Shown: positions 26,395 to 36,789 of the stretch, piece after piece
Layout: each line of letters opens with the position of its first letter
Numbering within the stretch: the first letter of the stretch is position 1
DNA from: Hyphomicrobium sp.
GTDB lineage: Bacteria; Pseudomonadota; Alphaproteobacteria; Rhizobiales; Hyphomicrobiaceae
Reading direction: 5' to 3'
NCBI RefSeq assembly: GCF_019744875.1
Contig: NZ_JAIETU010000002.1
Span: forward strand, 1,116,001-1,180,000
DNA length: 64,000 bases
The notes under the pieces: model-generated
What the model saw: the letters and a program-made list of their open reading frames with translations, nothing else
Databases searched by the model: none
Told to the model about the DNA's origin: nothing
Translations under genes and position numbers: made by a program

Positions 26395-27285
26395 CTATTC
26401 GGCCGCGACCGCGTCCAGCAGCCCCACCTTCTTCAGGACGGCATCGACGACCTTGCGCGTCTGGTCGGTGACGGGCACGAGCGGCAGGCGCATGTCCGCC
26501 GTGCACAGGCCGAGGCGCGAGGCGGCATACTTGACGGGGCCCGGATTGGTGTCGACGAACATCGCGTCGAACAGCGGCACGAGGCGGTCCTGCAGCTTGA
26601 GCGCGGTGGCGAAATCGCCCTTCATGCAGGCGTTGTGCAGGTCGGCGCAGAGACGCGGGGCGATGTTGGACGCCACCGAAATGCAGCCGTGGCCGCCCTG
26701 GGCGATGAAGCCGAGTGCCGTCACGTCGTCGCCGGAGAGCTGATTGAATTCCGGCCCCATCGCCGCGCGCTGCTGGGAGATGCGCGCGAGATTGCCCGTC
26801 GCGTCCTTCACGCCGCACACGTTCTTGAGCTGGAACACGCGCGCCATGGTCTCGACGGACATGTCGACGTTGGTGCGGCCCGGAATATTGTAGATGACGA
26901 TCGGGATGCCGACCTTGTCGTTGATGGCCTTGAAGTGCTGGTAGAGGCCTTCCTGGTTCGGCTTGTTGTAGTAGGGATTGACGATCAGGATGCCGTCCGC
27001 GCCGATGCGCTCGGCATACGTGGACAGCTCGATCGCTTCATCGGTCGAGTTCGATCCGGTGCCGGCAATGACGGGAATCCGCCCGCGTGCCGTTTCGACC
27101 GTGATCTCGATCACGCGCTTATGCTCGTCGAAGTTCAAAGTGGGGCTTTCGCCGGTCGTGCCGGTCGGCACGAGGCCGTGGGTGCCCTCCGCGATCTGCC
27201 ATTCGACGAGCTTGCGCAGAGCCTCCTCGTCAAGCTGACCGTTCCTGAATGGCGTGATGAGCGCCGTAATGGAGCCTTTGAACAT
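26395..27285 (-). CDS. dapA: 4-hydroxy-tetrahydrodipicolinate synthase
   Basis: DapA condenses pyruvate with aspartate semialdehyde, the first committed step to diaminopimelate (cell wall) and lysine. Starting at [13 protein letters not shown] gives 296 residues, the usual length. Active-site parts are GTTGES (42-47), Tyr132 in [11 protein letters not shown] and the Schiff-base Lys160 in CGVKDATGN. The start follows gagagcgga. It probably leads a transcript dapA-smpB-peroxiredoxins. Confidence 0.95.
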   Translation of the reverse strand: MFKGSITALITPFRNGQLDEEALRKLVEWQIAEGTHGLVPTGTTGESPTLNFDEHKRVIEITVETARGRIPVIAGTGSNSTDEAIELSTYAERIGADGILIVNPYYNKPNQEGLYQHFKAINDKVGIPIVIYNIPGRTNVDMSVETMARVFQLKNVCGVKDATGNLARISQQRAAMGPEFNQLSGDDVTALGFIAQGGHGCISVASNIAPRLCADLHNACMKGDFATALKLQDRLVPLFDAMFVDTNPGPVKYAASRLGLCTADMRLPLVPVTDQTRKVVDAVLKKVGLLDAVAAE

Positions 27286-27708
27286 TCCGCTCTCTCGATT
27301 CTCGAATTCGCGACGGGGCATGCGCCCGTCACCGCTACTTCAGCCCATAGTCTCCCGAGGCATAATCACGCCCCGTGATAGACTGGTCCGCCAGACACGC
27401 TCTACCCTCAGACACGCCCCAACTTCAGACGTCTCCAACTTCAGACAGTCTCGGGCCCGCGGACGGTCTCGGGGCACCTTGAACGCTCGCGCCCGAGTTT
27501 GTACCCTTCCGTTGGTCGTCCGTCTCGGCCTCGCGTCTCAATTGCGGCTGGGATGGTGGACATTATGCGCTCAGACGGCAGCCTGCAAGCCGACGCGGCG
27601 CTTTGACGAACCGGCTTTTCCGGCCAAGTAAAAAGACCCTTACACGGGCCGCAACGCCTGAAAATGTGGACTATTGCGGCCGGGCATCGGCCCGCAGCGA
27701 GGATACGC
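27286..27708. other. divergent promoter region between dapA and slt
   Basis: About 420 bases. It contains direct repeats such as ccaacttcagac (twice near 27419-27445) within a run of cagac-rich sequence. The minus-strand ORF 27441..27911 overlaps the beginning of slt and has shadow composition. No gene supported. Confidence 0.5.
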
Positions 27709-29964
27709 GTGGCAGGACAATCGTTGACCGAGACCTCGGGACGCAGCAGGGGTAGACGCAGTGCTGGCGCGGCCAGCACAGGCGTGGCCAGCAGAGGCGC
27801 GCGGCGCGTCCAGCTCGTCAGCCGGCTGTTCGGCGGACTGCTGATCGCGGTCGCGCTCCTGCGCAGCCTGTCGCCGGCCGTGGCGCTCGGAGAGCTGCCG
27901 AAACCCGCCAATCCTTCGAAGAGCGAGCGCGCCTACATGGCGCGCCTGGACAAGGCGCTGGCGCCCCTCGTTTCCGCCGACGTGAGCAAAGCGGATGCCG
28001 ACGCGGTGCGCGAGGCGTTCAAGGCGCTCTCCTCGGGCGGGCAAGGCGGGGACGCGGCGGCCGCGATCAAGGCGCAGATCTCGGACCCCGTCGCGCGCAA
28101 GCTCATCGACTGGTACCGCCTGCGGCGCGGCCTCGGCACGCCCGCCGAAGTGCGCGCCTTCCTGGAGGCCAATCCCGCGTGGCCCGACCGCACGACGCTG
28201 ACCCAGCGCATGGAGGAAGCGCTTTTCACCCAGGGCGGCAGCTCGGGCGAGATCAAGAGCTTCTTCGTGGCGCGCGAGCCCGCGAGCGGCGTGGGATTTG
28301 CCGCTCTCGCCTCCGCCAATCTTGCCGAAGGCAACACGGACGAGGCGCGCCGCCTTGCCGCCGAGGCGTGGCGCGAGAAGATGATGCCGGCGAACCTCGA
28401 GCCCGGCTTCCTGCAGCGGTTCGGATCGCTGCTGACGCCGGCCGATCACAAGTGGCGCCTCGACCGGCTGCTTATGGAAGACATCCGCTGGAAAACGGAC
28501 AAGGCTGCGCGCGCGACGATCGTGCGGCGCGTCATTCCGCTGCTTCCCCCGGTCGAGCAGATCAAGGCCGAGGCGAGGCTGGCCGTGTTTCTCGGTTCGG
28601 ACGGCGCACGCAAGCGCATCGAATCGCTGGCGGCAGAAAAGGTGCCGGACTGGGGCCTTGTGTTTCATCGCATCCAGGCGCTGCGGCGCGCCGACAAGAC
28701 CGACGAAGCCGCCAAGCTTCTGCTCGGTGCGCCGACCGAGGAAGCGTTGATCGTCGCGCCGGACGAGTGGTGGACCGAGCGGCGCCAGAACGCCTATGAC
28801 GCGCTCAAGGACGGCAACCCCAAGCTCGCCTACGCGCTGGTGCGCGAGGCCGGGCCGCTCAGCGCCAACCCCGCCAAGGAACAGGCGTTCATGGCGGGTT
28901 GGATCGCCTTGCGCTTCCTCAAGGACCCGGCCGGGGCGGAACGGCACTTCCTGGCCATGAACAAGGCGGCGGACGGGCCGCTCAGCCGCGCAAAAGCGCG
29001 CTACTGGCTGGGACGGGCGGCGGACGCGCTGAACAACAAGGCGGCCGCGGCGAAGTACTACAAGCAGGCGCTGCAAGACCCGGACGCCTTCCACGCCCTG
29101 CTCGCCAGGCAGAAGCTCGAGCCGGGTCCACTCGCGATCACGACGTCGCCTCCGGCAGACCCGACCGAGGACCAGATCAGGCGCTTCATCGCGCTGGATG
29201 CGGTTCGTGCAGTCGTGATCGCCAAGCGCGCCGGACTCGACGCCAGCATCATGCGCGCCTTCATCGTGCAGCTTCGCCAGCACTTCGACGACAGCGAAGC
29301 CGAGATGGCGCTGGTGGCGCATCTGGCCGAAGCGATGGGTGATACGCAGTCGGCGGTGCGCGTCGGCAAGGCCGCCATCGCGCAGGGGCACAACCTCTAC
29401 TACTACGCCTATCCGGTGCATCCCTTCCCGGCCTACACGCCGTTGCGCAGCCCGCCGGAGACGGCGATGCTGCTCGGGCTCGCGCGCCAGGAGACGGAGT
29501 TCAACACGCTGATCGTCTCGGGCGCGGGCGCCAAGGGCCTGTTGCAGGTCATGACTGTGACCGCAAAGCACGTGTGCCGAGACTACAAGATCAAGTGCGA
29601 CATCAACCGGCTCTTGTCGGACCCATCCTATAATACGATGCTGGCGTCGGCTTACGTCGGCGACCGGATGGCGGACTTTTCGGGCTCCTACATTCTGACG
29701 CTGGCGGGCTACAATGCGGGGCCCGGCAGGGCGCGCCAGTGGATCCGCGAGTTCGGCGATCCGCGCGACCCGAAAGTGGACCCGATCGACTGGATCGAAC
29801 GCATTCCGATCCAGGAAACGCGGGAATACGTGGCCAAGGTTCTGGCCAACATCCAGATCTACCGCGCGCGCCTCGGCGAGGAGCGGGCACCGTTGCGGCT
29901 CGAAGACGATCTCAACCGCGCGCGTGTCGCGGGGGGAGCGTCGAAGTCGCGATCCGACGGATGA
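27709..29964 (+). CDS. slt: soluble lytic murein transglycosylase
   Basis: A periplasmic enzyme that cleaves peptidoglycan with formation of anhydro-muramic ends. I prefer the GTG at 27709, preceded by gagga at about 5 bases, over the track ATG, which has none. A basic leader and hydrophobic stretch (LFGGLLIAVALLRSLSPAVALG) direct export. The long middle part is the helical superhelix. The catalytic SLT domain has the acid Glu at about residue 595 (LGLARQETEFN), GAKGLLQVM, then YNTMLASAYV and LTLAGYNAGPGRARQW. 751 residues. It should work in wall turnover; start uncertain. Confidence 0.9.
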   Translation: MAGQSLTETSGRSRGRRSAGAASTGVASRGARRVQLVSRLFGGLLIAVALLRSLSPAVALGELPKPANPSKSERAYMARLDKALAPLVSADVSKADADAVREAFKALSSGGQGGDAAAAIKAQISDPVARKLIDWYRLRRGLGTPAEVRAFLEANPAWPDRTTLTQRMEEALFTQGGSSGEIKSFFVAREPASGVGFAALASANLAEGNTDEARRLAAEAWREKMMPANLEPGFLQRFGSLLTPADHKWRLDRLLMEDIRWKTDKAARATIVRRVIPLLPPVEQIKAEARLAVFLGSDGARKRIESLAAEKVPDWGLVFHRIQALRRADKTDEAAKLLLGAPTEEALIVAPDEWWTERRQNAYDALKDGNPKLAYALVREAGPLSANPAKEQAFMAGWIALRFLKDPAGAERHFLAMNKAADGPLSRAKARYWLGRAADALNNKAAAAKYYKQALQDPDAFHALLARQKLEPGPLAITTSPPADPTEDQIRRFIALDAVRAVVIAKRAGLDASIMRAFIVQLRQHFDDSEAEMALVAHLAEAMGDTQSAVRVGKAAIAQGHNLYYYAYPVHPFPAYTPLRSPPETAMLLGLARQETEFNTLIVSGAGAKGLLQVMTVTAKHVCRDYKIKCDINRLLSDPSYNTMLASAYVGDRMADFSGSYILTLAGYNAGPGRARQWIREFGDPRDPKVDPIDWIERIPIQETREYVAKVLANIQIYRARLGEERAPLRLEDDLNRARVAGGASKSRSDG

Positions 29965-30063
29965 GCAGATGACGAGTTACGCGTAGCTATGAGTCCCATG
30001 TAATGTTGTGGTCTCGCGGCGGCTGGGCGGCCAATGCGGGATCGAAAAGCCGGGGTAAGCAGC

Positions 30064-30987
30064 ATGACGAGCAGAGCGCAGTCGTATCGCGAGATCTATT
30101 TCACGACCCATGACGGGCTTCGGCTCTGCGGGCGGCACTATCCGGCCGTGTTCGGCAGCAATGGCGCGGAGCGCACGCCGCTCCTGTGCCTCGCCGGGCT
30201 TTCCCGTAACGGGCGTGATTTCCACGTTCTTGCCGAGGCGCTGTCGCAGCGGTTCGACGGCGCGCGCGATGTCTTCACGCTCGACTACCGGGGGCGCGGG
30301 CAATCCGACTCCGACAAAAACTGGCGCAACTACGCCGTGCCGCTCGAAGCGGTGGACGTGCTCGACTTCATGATCGTCGCGGGGCTCGAGCGGCCGGCCA
30401 TCATCGGCACGTCGCGCGGGGGACTGATCGCGATGGTGCTGGCGGCGCTGCGGCCGCGCGCGGTGGGGCCTGTCGTGCTGAACGACATCGGCCCGGTCAT
30501 CGAGCAGAAGGGCCTCAGCCGCATTGCCGGATACGTCGGGCGCATTCCGTTGCCCGCATCGTGGACGGACGCCGGGGCGCTCGTCGAAGACATGTGCCGG
30601 CGCGCGTTCCCCAATGTCGGCAAGGACGAGTGGGTCGCTGTCGCGCGCCAGTGGTTCAACGAGCACAAGGGGCGCCCCGCTCCCGGCTACGATCCGGCGC
30701 TCGCGAACGCGATGTCGGTGCTGGACGGGCCGATCCCGCAGTTGTGGCCTCAGTTCGAAGGCTTGCGGCGGGTGCCGGTGCTGGTGATCCGCGGCGAGAA
30801 TTCCGACATCCTGTCAGAGGAAACGGTGGAGGCGATGCACCGGCTCCACCCGCAGCTTTCGTCGTATCTCGTTCCGGGCGAAGGGCATGCTCCGCTGCTG
30901 CGCGACGCGCAAAGCATCGAGGTGGTGGCGCAGTTCCTGGCGGCCAGCGAAGCATCGCACTGGCAGCCGCGGCTGGCTTACGGCTGA
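30064..30987 (+). CDS. alpha/beta hydrolase
   Basis: A cytosolic hydrolase of 307 residues, started at MTSRAQSYREIYF (10 residues inside the track ORF). The nucleophile elbow is GTSRGG with Ser117; the acid is probably the Asp in GENSDILS and the histidine is in GEGHAPLLRD. LDYRGRGQSDSD near residue 73-84 is typical of the epoxide hydrolase/lactonase-like branch. The substrate cannot be told. It follows slt by 99 bases on the same strand but has no functional link that I can see. Confidence 0.85.
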   Translation: MTSRAQSYREIYFTTHDGLRLCGRHYPAVFGSNGAERTPLLCLAGLSRNGRDFHVLAEALSQRFDGARDVFTLDYRGRGQSDSDKNWRNYAVPLEAVDVLDFMIVAGLERPAIIGTSRGGLIAMVLAALRPRAVGPVVLNDIGPVIEQKGLSRIAGYVGRIPLPASWTDAGALVEDMCRRAFPNVGKDEWVAVARQWFNEHKGRPAPGYDPALANAMSVLDGPIPQLWPQFEGLRRVPVLVIRGENSDILSEETVEAMHRLHPQLSSYLVPGEGHAPLLRDAQSIEVVAQFLAASEASHWQPRLAYG

Positions 30988-31012
30988 GCCGGGACTGCCA
31001 GTTGAGCCTGCT

Positions 31013-32938
31013 CTAGCTGGGCAGCGCCTGCCGGCGCCGCGGCGTGAGCAGGCTTACAAAGATCAGCACGACGATCCCCACGGGCACGGCGAAGATGGCC
31101 GAGACCGCCCCGTCGATGCCGCGCCAGTTGGCAAGCCCAGGCCTTGTCGCCGTGCCGCGCGCCCAATCGTCGAGTGCGGTTCCGGCGGCGTCCTTGGCAT
31201 CTCCTTGCTCTGCCTCGCGCCAGACTTCGGTCAGGGCGTTGTATTCCTCGATCGCCGGTTCGCTGGCGTTCGAAAGGGCTGGCCACGTTTCGTAGAAGGC
31301 GGCCGGAAACGCCTTTGTCCCAGCCTCATAGTAAAGCGCGAGCCCGGCTCCGGCGACGATGGCGGCGGCTGCGCCGAATGCCGTGGCGCGCCGCCAGGAG
31401 AGGCCGATCGCGACCGCCGGAAAGAGGCCGGCCGCGGCCAGCGAGAGAGACCCGACAACGGCTGTCGTGAGCAGCTCTTTGTCGATCGTCGAGATGGCTG
31501 CGGCGATGGCCGAGACCGCGCTCGCGATCACCACAAGCGCGATCCTTCGCCAACTGGGCCCCTCGAGGCGTGCGACCACCGTGGCGCGGAGCGAAAGCAG
31601 GGTGCGCATCAGAGTCATCACCATCACCAGCACTGCCGAGCCGAGGCCGAGCAGGATCAGCGGCAGCACAACACGCGGCGCACCGGTCATTTCGGGCAAT
31701 GCGAGCAGTAGTCCGGCGGGCTCGATGGCGAGGGCCGCCTGCGAGAGCGTCAGATCCGCATTGCCCTGCGCCCGGGCGGCCGCCGGAATGACGACCGATT
31801 GGTAGAGATCCCAGGCTGACGCGCCCGGCTCCGTCGCCAGCGTTCGCGCGGCCCCGAACACGACCTCCCGCGTTTCAGGATCAAGGGCTGCCCATTGCGT
31901 CCTCGCCGCTTCGTTCAAAAGCAAACCGGAAACGGATGACGCGGTGTCGGCCCCGGTCCAAACAGCGAAGGCCGCACTCTCAAGCAGGTCGACGGAAGTG
32001 CCGTGAATGCGCGCGAGGCCGGCGTGCATCGGCGCCTCCAGCCACGGCGGAAGCTTCGAAAGCGGCGTGGCGCTTGTCAGCGCTCCGTAGATCTCGAGCT
32101 TGGCGTATGCGGCGAGCGCGGGCGCGGAGAGCAGAACCACCATCACGAGCAGCGCCGTCCACGCTCCGGCGAGGCGTGCGGCCGCGGGTTTGCGCGCCGA
32201 CGCGACGGAGGCGAGAAGCGGCGGAAAGACAGCGACGCCCAGCGCCAGCGTTATGATCAGCGCGACCATATCGAGCGGGGTCATTTTCAGAAACGCTGAA
32301 ACATGGCCGCTGAACGTGTCGAAGTCGACGAGGCCCGCGCCCAGGAGCTTTTCTTCCAGCGTGGCGATCTCGGAGAACGTGCGGCCGTAGTCGGTCAGGG
32401 GGAAGCCTGCGCCGTGGGCCTTGTAAGCCAGCAGCGCGAGCGGGATGAGCAGGCTTGCGGAAAGGAGAACGAATGCGATCGCCGCAACGGCGCGAAAAAG
32501 ACGGTCTCCGAGCAGCAGCGCGCCGAGCACTCCCAGCGCCAGCATCGCGACAATGGCGCTGGAGCCCGGGACTTCCAAAGCGTTTGCCATCGCGTCCACG
32601 AGCGCGAATTCCGCGACAAGAAGCGAGAGAACCACCAGAACGACAACAGCGGCGGCGAGACGCGCGACCGTAACGCCGAACCTCATGGCAAGCGCTTCGG
32701 TGGCGCTCGCAGCGCCGCTCGCGGCCAGCTTGGGCGCCACCCAGACGCCCCCCAGCACGATGCCGGCGAGGAGGCCGATGCAATAGGCGAGATGATCGAA
32801 ACCGGCGACGTAGATCAATCCGGGCAGGGCTGCGATCAGCGCGACGGGCATGGCCTGCGCGGCCGCCGCGAGGCCGGACACCAAGGGAAACGCTACGGGA
32901 GGCGCGGCGGATGTTTGCGTCACGGATGCTTGCGTCAC
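31013..32938 (-). CDS. sodium:solute symporter, large subunit (SSS family)
   Basis: A 641-residue membrane protein with more than a dozen hydrophobic segments, resembling the solute:sodium symporters of the VC_2705 type that pair with a small subunit. Recognisable pieces are LPGLIYVAGFDHLAYCIGLLAGIVLGG, ATEALAMRFGVTVARL, FLKMTPLDMVALIITLALGVAVFPPLLAS. The start is a GTG whose bases overlap the stop of the small subunit (GTGA), so translation is coupled; the track's first 91 residues are a shadow. The beginning of the gene carries a small duplication (gtgacgcaagcatcc gtgacgcaa), giving two in-frame GTG codons. The substrate, perhaps a carboxylate, is unknown. Confidence 0.8.
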   Translation of the reverse strand: MTQASVTQTSAAPPVAFPLVSGLAAAAQAMPVALIAALPGLIYVAGFDHLAYCIGLLAGIVLGGVWVAPKLAASGAASATEALAMRFGVTVARLAAAVVVLVVLSLLVAEFALVDAMANALEVPGSSAIVAMLALGVLGALLLGDRLFRAVAAIAFVLLSASLLIPLALLAYKAHGAGFPLTDYGRTFSEIATLEEKLLGAGLVDFDTFSGHVSAFLKMTPLDMVALIITLALGVAVFPPLLASVASARKPAAARLAGAWTALLVMVVLLSAPALAAYAKLEIYGALTSATPLSKLPPWLEAPMHAGLARIHGTSVDLLESAAFAVWTGADTASSVSGLLLNEAARTQWAALDPETREVVFGAARTLATEPGASAWDLYQSVVIPAAARAQGNADLTLSQAALAIEPAGLLLALPEMTGAPRVVLPLILLGLGSAVLVMVMTLMRTLLSLRATVVARLEGPSWRRIALVVIASAVSAIAAAISTIDKELLTTAVVGSLSLAAAGLFPAVAIGLSWRRATAFGAAAAIVAGAGLALYYEAGTKAFPAAFYETWPALSNASEPAIEEYNALTEVWREAEQGDAKDAAGTALDDWARGTATRPGLANWRGIDGAVSAIFAVPVGIVVLIFVSLLTPRRRQALPS

Positions 32939-33360
32939 GGGCCCGGCTCCTCGGCGTCGATGCGGTTCTGGCGACCGGCCCACACGAAGGCCAGCACGAC
33001 CAAGCCGATCAGCACGCCCTGTGCCGCGAGATAGTAGCCGAGCGGGAAGCCCTCGATCCGCACCAGGTTCAAGAGGTCCGCCGCGAGCGGCAAGCCGATG
33101 GCGAGACCCACTGCCACGATCAGTGCCGTGGCCGTTAACCGGCCGGACCGTAAACCATGTCGGTGTGCCGTGCCGCGCTTGAGCGCGCGGCGCGTGAGGC
33201 CGGCTGCGCACAGCAAGGCTCCCAGCGCCGCTACCAGCGCCACGCCGCCGTACCCCAGCAGGGGCAGAAGATCGACGATGCCGAGGGCGGCCGAGGCCGT
33301 GCCCATGGCAACCACAATGGCGCCCGCGATCAGCAGCGCGCCCAATCCGAGTTCAATCAC
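32935..33360 (-). CDS. sodium:solute symporter small subunit, extended form
   Basis: A 141-residue membrane protein. Its C-terminal part, with TATALIVAVGLAIGLPLAADLLN and then FPLGYYLAAQGVLIGLVVLAFVWAGRQNRIDA, matches the two-helix small subunit (DUF4212 type) of split SSS symporters. Here about 70 residues with two further hydrophobic segments (ALLIAGAIVVAMGTASAALG, GGVALVAALGALLCAAGL) precede it. The start is GTG, with ggag 7 bases upstream. It overlaps the large-subunit gene by 4 bases. The two should form one transporter. Confidence 0.75.
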   Translation of the reverse strand: MIELGLGALLIAGAIVVAMGTASAALGIVDLLPLLGYGGVALVAALGALLCAAGLTRRALKRGTAHRHGLRSGRLTATALIVAVGLAIGLPLAADLLNLVRIEGFPLGYYLAAQGVLIGLVVLAFVWAGRQNRIDAEEPGP

Positions 33361-33783
33361 CCACCTACTCCCTCGCCTCGTCCGGCCCCACTATCGACGC
33401 CGTCCGCGCCATTCCGCAATCCCTTCCTGCGGCCTCGAATGGACCCAAAGCTCTCTGCTTTCAGGCCAATTTGAGACCGAGGGCGCAGGCGTCGGTCCGG
33501 CGCGCTGGCGTCAGGCGTCGCGTTCGCGCCCGAGCGGTCGCTCACACCGGCTGCATTCATGTTTCCTCTCATGAATTTATGAGTTTATGAGCTGGCGCGA
33601 CTGGAACTTTGCCAGTATTAGCGGTGTGCGCCGCTGCGGCTTTCGATAGCGCCGTCCGTTTCGCAAAGCTGTCTCGCCGCACTGCCTTATTTCGATTTGA
33701 GATCTCCGAAAGCGGTCAGGATCCGGACCCGCCTTTGTCCCTTCTGCGGACCGGAGACTTCGCCTAGCCGCCAGGGTAGCCCG
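33361..33783. other. divergent intergenic region before the polysaccharide block
   Basis: About 420 bases between the symporter small subunit and the wbpB-like gene. The ORFs here are frame shadows. There is a small repeat (catgaatttatgagtttatgagc) near 33570. It should hold promoters for both directions, but I see no convincing -35/-10 pair. Confidence 0.5.
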
Positions 33784-34833
33784 ATGACGCCGATCACCGA
33801 CAGAAAGATACGCTTCGCCCTCGCAGGGTGTGGGCGCATCTCGCACAATCACATCGGCGCCATCAAAGCCCATGCCGACCGCTGCGAGCTCGTCGCCGTC
33901 TGCGATCCCGCCGCACCCGCCCTTCGTGCCGCCGCAGAGCAGACACAGGCCACGCCCTACAGCGACTATGCGCAGATGCTCGCCAGCGCGAACGCGGACT
34001 GCGTCGTCATCACCACGCCGAGCGGGTTGCACCCGCAGCAAGCCATCCAGGCCGCACAAGCGGGCTTCCACGTCGTGACCGAAAAGCCCATGGCGACGCG
34101 CTGGAAAGACGGCCTCGCCATGGTCGATGCGTGCGACGCGGCGGGCGTGCACCTGTTCGTCGTCAAGCAGAACCGCCACAACGCCACGCTGAAGCTTCTC
34201 AAGCGGGCCATCGAACAGCGCCGGTTCGGGCGCATCTACTCCGTGTCGGTCAACGTGTTCTGGTCGCGGCCGCAGGAATACTACGACAGCGCCAAATGGC
34301 GCGGCACGTGGGAGTTCGACGGCGGCGCCTTCATGAACCAGGCAAGCCACTACATCGACCTGCTCGAATGGCTGATCGGCCCCGTGGAAAGCGTGGCGGC
34401 GTTCACGGGAACGCTGGCGCGCGACATCGAGGTCGAAGACACCGGCGTTGCGGCGCTGCGCTGGCGGAGCGGTGCCGTCGGCACGCTCAACGTGACGATG
34501 CTGACCTATCCGAAAAATCTCGAGGGCAGCATCACGATCCTCGGCGAGACCGGCACGGTTCGCATCGGCGGGCGGGCCGCCAACGAAATCCAGCATTGGG
34601 AGTTCGCCGACAAGGCCCCCGAGGACGACAGCATTACCCAGGCCAGCTACGAGACGACGAGCGTGTACGGCCACGGGCATCCGCTCTACTACAACAACGT
34701 CATCAACTGCCTGCGCGGCGAGGCCGAGCCCGAGACGGATGGGCGCGAAGGGCTCAAGTCGCTCGAGCTTCTGATCGCGATGTATCTTTCCGCGCGGGAT
34801 GGGCGGCGCGTGTCTCTGCCTCTGGAGTATTGA
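33784..34833 (+). CDS. Gfo/Idh/MocA dehydrogenase, WbpB/WlbA-like
   Basis: A NAD-dependent sugar oxidoreductase of 349 residues. The start [15 protein letters not shown] lies 29 residues inside the track ORF. A Rossmann loop ([14 protein letters not shown]), the catalytic lysine Lys101 in TEKPMATRW and His189 in [16 protein letters not shown] match UDP-N-acetyl-glucuronate 3-dehydrogenases such as WbpB, which oxidise C3 of UDP-GlcNAcA. The following genes encode the acetyltransferase and aminotransferase of the same route, with only 5 bases to the next, which supports the assignment. Other sugar substrates of the family remain possible. Confidence 0.85.
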   Translation: MTPITDRKIRFALAGCGRISHNHIGAIKAHADRCELVAVCDPAAPALRAAAEQTQATPYSDYAQMLASANADCVVITTPSGLHPQQAIQAAQAGFHVVTEKPMATRWKDGLAMVDACDAAGVHLFVVKQNRHNATLKLLKRAIEQRRFGRIYSVSVNVFWSRPQEYYDSAKWRGTWEFDGGAFMNQASHYIDLLEWLIGPVESVAAFTGTLARDIEVEDTGVAALRWRSGAVGTLNVTMLTYPKNLEGSITILGETGTVRIGGRAANEIQHWEFADKAPEDDSITQASYETTSVYGHGHPLYYNNVINCLRGEAEPETDGREGLKSLELLIAMYLSARDGRRVSLPLEY

Positions 34834-34838
34834 GCCCC

Positions 34839-35423
34839 GTGTCCTTTTCCGTGCATCCGACCGCGATCGTGGACGACGGCGCTCAAATCGGCGACGGCAC
34901 GCGGATCTGGCACTGGGTGCACGTCTCGGGCGGCGCCGTCATCGGCCGCGAATGCTCGCTCGGCCAGAACGTGTTCGTCGGCAACCGCGTGACGATCGGC
35001 AACAACGTCAAGATCCAGAACAACGTGTCGGTCTACGACAACGTCACGATCGAGGACGACGTGTTCTGCGGGCCGAGCATGGTGTTCACGAACGTCTACA
35101 ATCCGCGCTCCCACGTGTCGCGCAAGAGCGAGTACCGAGACACCCGCGTCAGGCGCGGGGCAACTCTCGGCGCGAACTCGACGATCGTATGCGGCGTCAC
35201 GATCGGTGCTTACGCATTCGTCGGCGCCGGGTCCGTGATCAACCGCGACGTTCCCGACTATGCGCTGATGGTCGGGGTGCCGGGCGAGCGCATCGGCTGG
35301 ATGAGCGAGCACGGCGAGCGGCTGGACCTGCCCGCTTCGGGCGACGGGGAGGAGGCTGCGTGTCCGGCGACGGGGCGCCGATATATTCTCCGCAACGACA
35401 TCTGCCAACCGGCGCCCGACTGA
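34839..35423 (+). CDS. UDP-sugar N-acetyltransferase, WbpD-like
   Basis: A 194-residue left-handed beta-helix acetyltransferase. WbpD-type enzymes acetylate the 3-amino group of UDP-2-acetamido-3-amino-glucuronate. The GTG start ([18 protein letters not shown]) is 5 bases after the upstream stop; the large track ORF in this frame is otherwise a shadow. Hexapeptide repeats run through [23 protein letters not shown] and [29 protein letters not shown], with the family's [10 protein letters not shown] loop and a final [14 protein letters not shown]. Length fits. Its order between the WbpB-like and WbpE-like genes makes the role likely. Confidence 0.88.
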   Translation: MSFSVHPTAIVDDGAQIGDGTRIWHWVHVSGGAVIGRECSLGQNVFVGNRVTIGNNVKIQNNVSVYDNVTIEDDVFCGPSMVFTNVYNPRSHVSRKSEYRDTRVRRGATLGANSTIVCGVTIGAYAFVGAGSVINRDVPDYALMVGVPGERIGWMSEHGERLDLPASGDGEEAACPATGRRYILRNDICQPAPD

Positions 35424-35518
35424 ACGATCCAGCAAAAGCCGATTGTTTCTTCATCCAATTTCTCGATCACACTATTTCCAAATCACATCGGTCCAGCCCT
35501 TCCGCAGCAACGAGCGCC

Positions 35519-36688
35519 ATGCAGTTCATCGATCTCAAGACCCAGCAAGCCGCCATCAAGCCCGAGATCGACCGGCGCATTGCAGACGTTCTCGCCCACG
35601 GCCAGTACATCATGGGGCCGGAAATCGTGGAGCTCGAAGCTGCACTGTCGGCGTTCGTGGGCACCAGGCATTGCGTCACGATGGCGAGCGGTACCGAGGC
35701 GCTGCTGATTGCCTTGATGGCACTCGGCGTCGGGCCCGGCGACGAGGTGATCACGACGCCGTTCACGTTCGTGGCCACGGCCGAGGTGATCGCCCTGCTC
35801 GGCGCAACACCCGTGTTCGCGGACATCGAGCCGGACACCCTGAACATCGATGCCGCTCTGATCGAGGCGCTGATCACGCCGCGCACGAAGGCGATCATGC
35901 CTGTGAGCCTCTACGGCCAAGTGGCGGATCTCGACGCGATCAACGCTGTCGCCGCGCGCCATGGCAATATTCCCGTCATCGAGGACGCAGCGCAGAGCTT
36001 CGGGGCAACGCTCGACGGGCGGCAGAGCTGCGGGCTGAGCACGATCGGTTGCACGAGCTTCTTTCCCTCGAAACCGCTCGGCTGCTACGGCGACGGCGGC
36101 GCGTTCTTCACGAACGACGACGCGCTGGCGCAGGCGGCGCGCGAGATCCGCATCCACGGCCAGAGCAAGCGCTACGTGCATACGCGCATCGGCGTGGGCG
36201 GGCGCATGGATACGCTGCAGTGTGCCATCGTGCTCGCGAAGCTGACGCGTTTTTCGTGGGAAGTATCGCGCCGCGAGGCCATTGGGGCCCGCTACACGCG
36301 CGAAATCCTTGCCCATGTCCCGGGCGCGCTTCCGCTGACGGCCGGTGATTGGCGCGAGCCGGCCCGCGCAGTGCGGAGCCTTGCCGTCAAGCCCGGGCGG
36401 ACAAGCGTGCACGCCCAGTACACGATCGCCGTGCCGGATCGCGAGCGGGTGCAGGCAGCGCTCCAGGGTGCGGGAATTCCGACCGCCGTGCACTATCCGC
36501 TCCCTCTCAACAAGCAACCGGCCTACCGCGACCTCTGCGCGGACCGGGAGACGCCCGTTTCCGACTGGGCGGCGCGCCACGTCCTGAGCCTGCCGATGGG
36601 CCCGGACCTCAGCGACTCTGATATGGATCGCGTGGTTGACGCCCTCTGCGGCGCGATGGGCGGGATCCGCAAGAGCGGCACTACGTAG
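35519..36688 (+). CDS. DegT/DnrJ/EryC1 aminotransferase, WbpE-like
   Basis: A PLP enzyme of 389 residues that should transfer an amino group, usually from glutamate, to C3 of the keto-sugar made by the dehydrogenase. The start MQFIDLKTQQAAIKPEI is the usual beginning of WbpE-type proteins. Family parts: MASGTEALLIALMALGVGPGDEV, PFTFVATAEVIALLGA, EDAAQSFGA, and the PLP-binding Lys185 in TSFFPSKPLGCYGDGG. YPLPLNKQPAY near the C-terminus is also typical. Preceded by 95 bases after the acetyltransferase gene. Confidence 0.9.
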   Translation: MQFIDLKTQQAAIKPEIDRRIADVLAHGQYIMGPEIVELEAALSAFVGTRHCVTMASGTEALLIALMALGVGPGDEVITTPFTFVATAEVIALLGATPVFADIEPDTLNIDAALIEALITPRTKAIMPVSLYGQVADLDAINAVAARHGNIPVIEDAAQSFGATLDGRQSCGLSTIGCTSFFPSKPLGCYGDGGAFFTNDDALAQAAREIRIHGQSKRYVHTRIGVGGRMDTLQCAIVLAKLTRFSWEVSRREAIGARYTREILAHVPGALPLTAGDWREPARAVRSLAVKPGRTSVHAQYTIAVPDRERVQAALQGAGIPTAVHYPLPLNKQPAYRDLCADRETPVSDWAARHVLSLPMGPDLSDSDMDRVVDALCGAMGGIRKSGTT

Positions 36689-36789
36689 CGGGCAAAAACT
36701 GTGCAGATTCCCCGTGCTTTACCGTTTCTCTAAACTGCTATAACCATCACGGCACCCATCGGAAATCGCAACCTCTGGTGAATAGATTA

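Noticed and set aside
27441-27911. Minus-strand 156-residue ORF between dapA and slt
   Set aside because: It overlaps the slt start and has Arg/Ser/Pro shadow composition with no family match.
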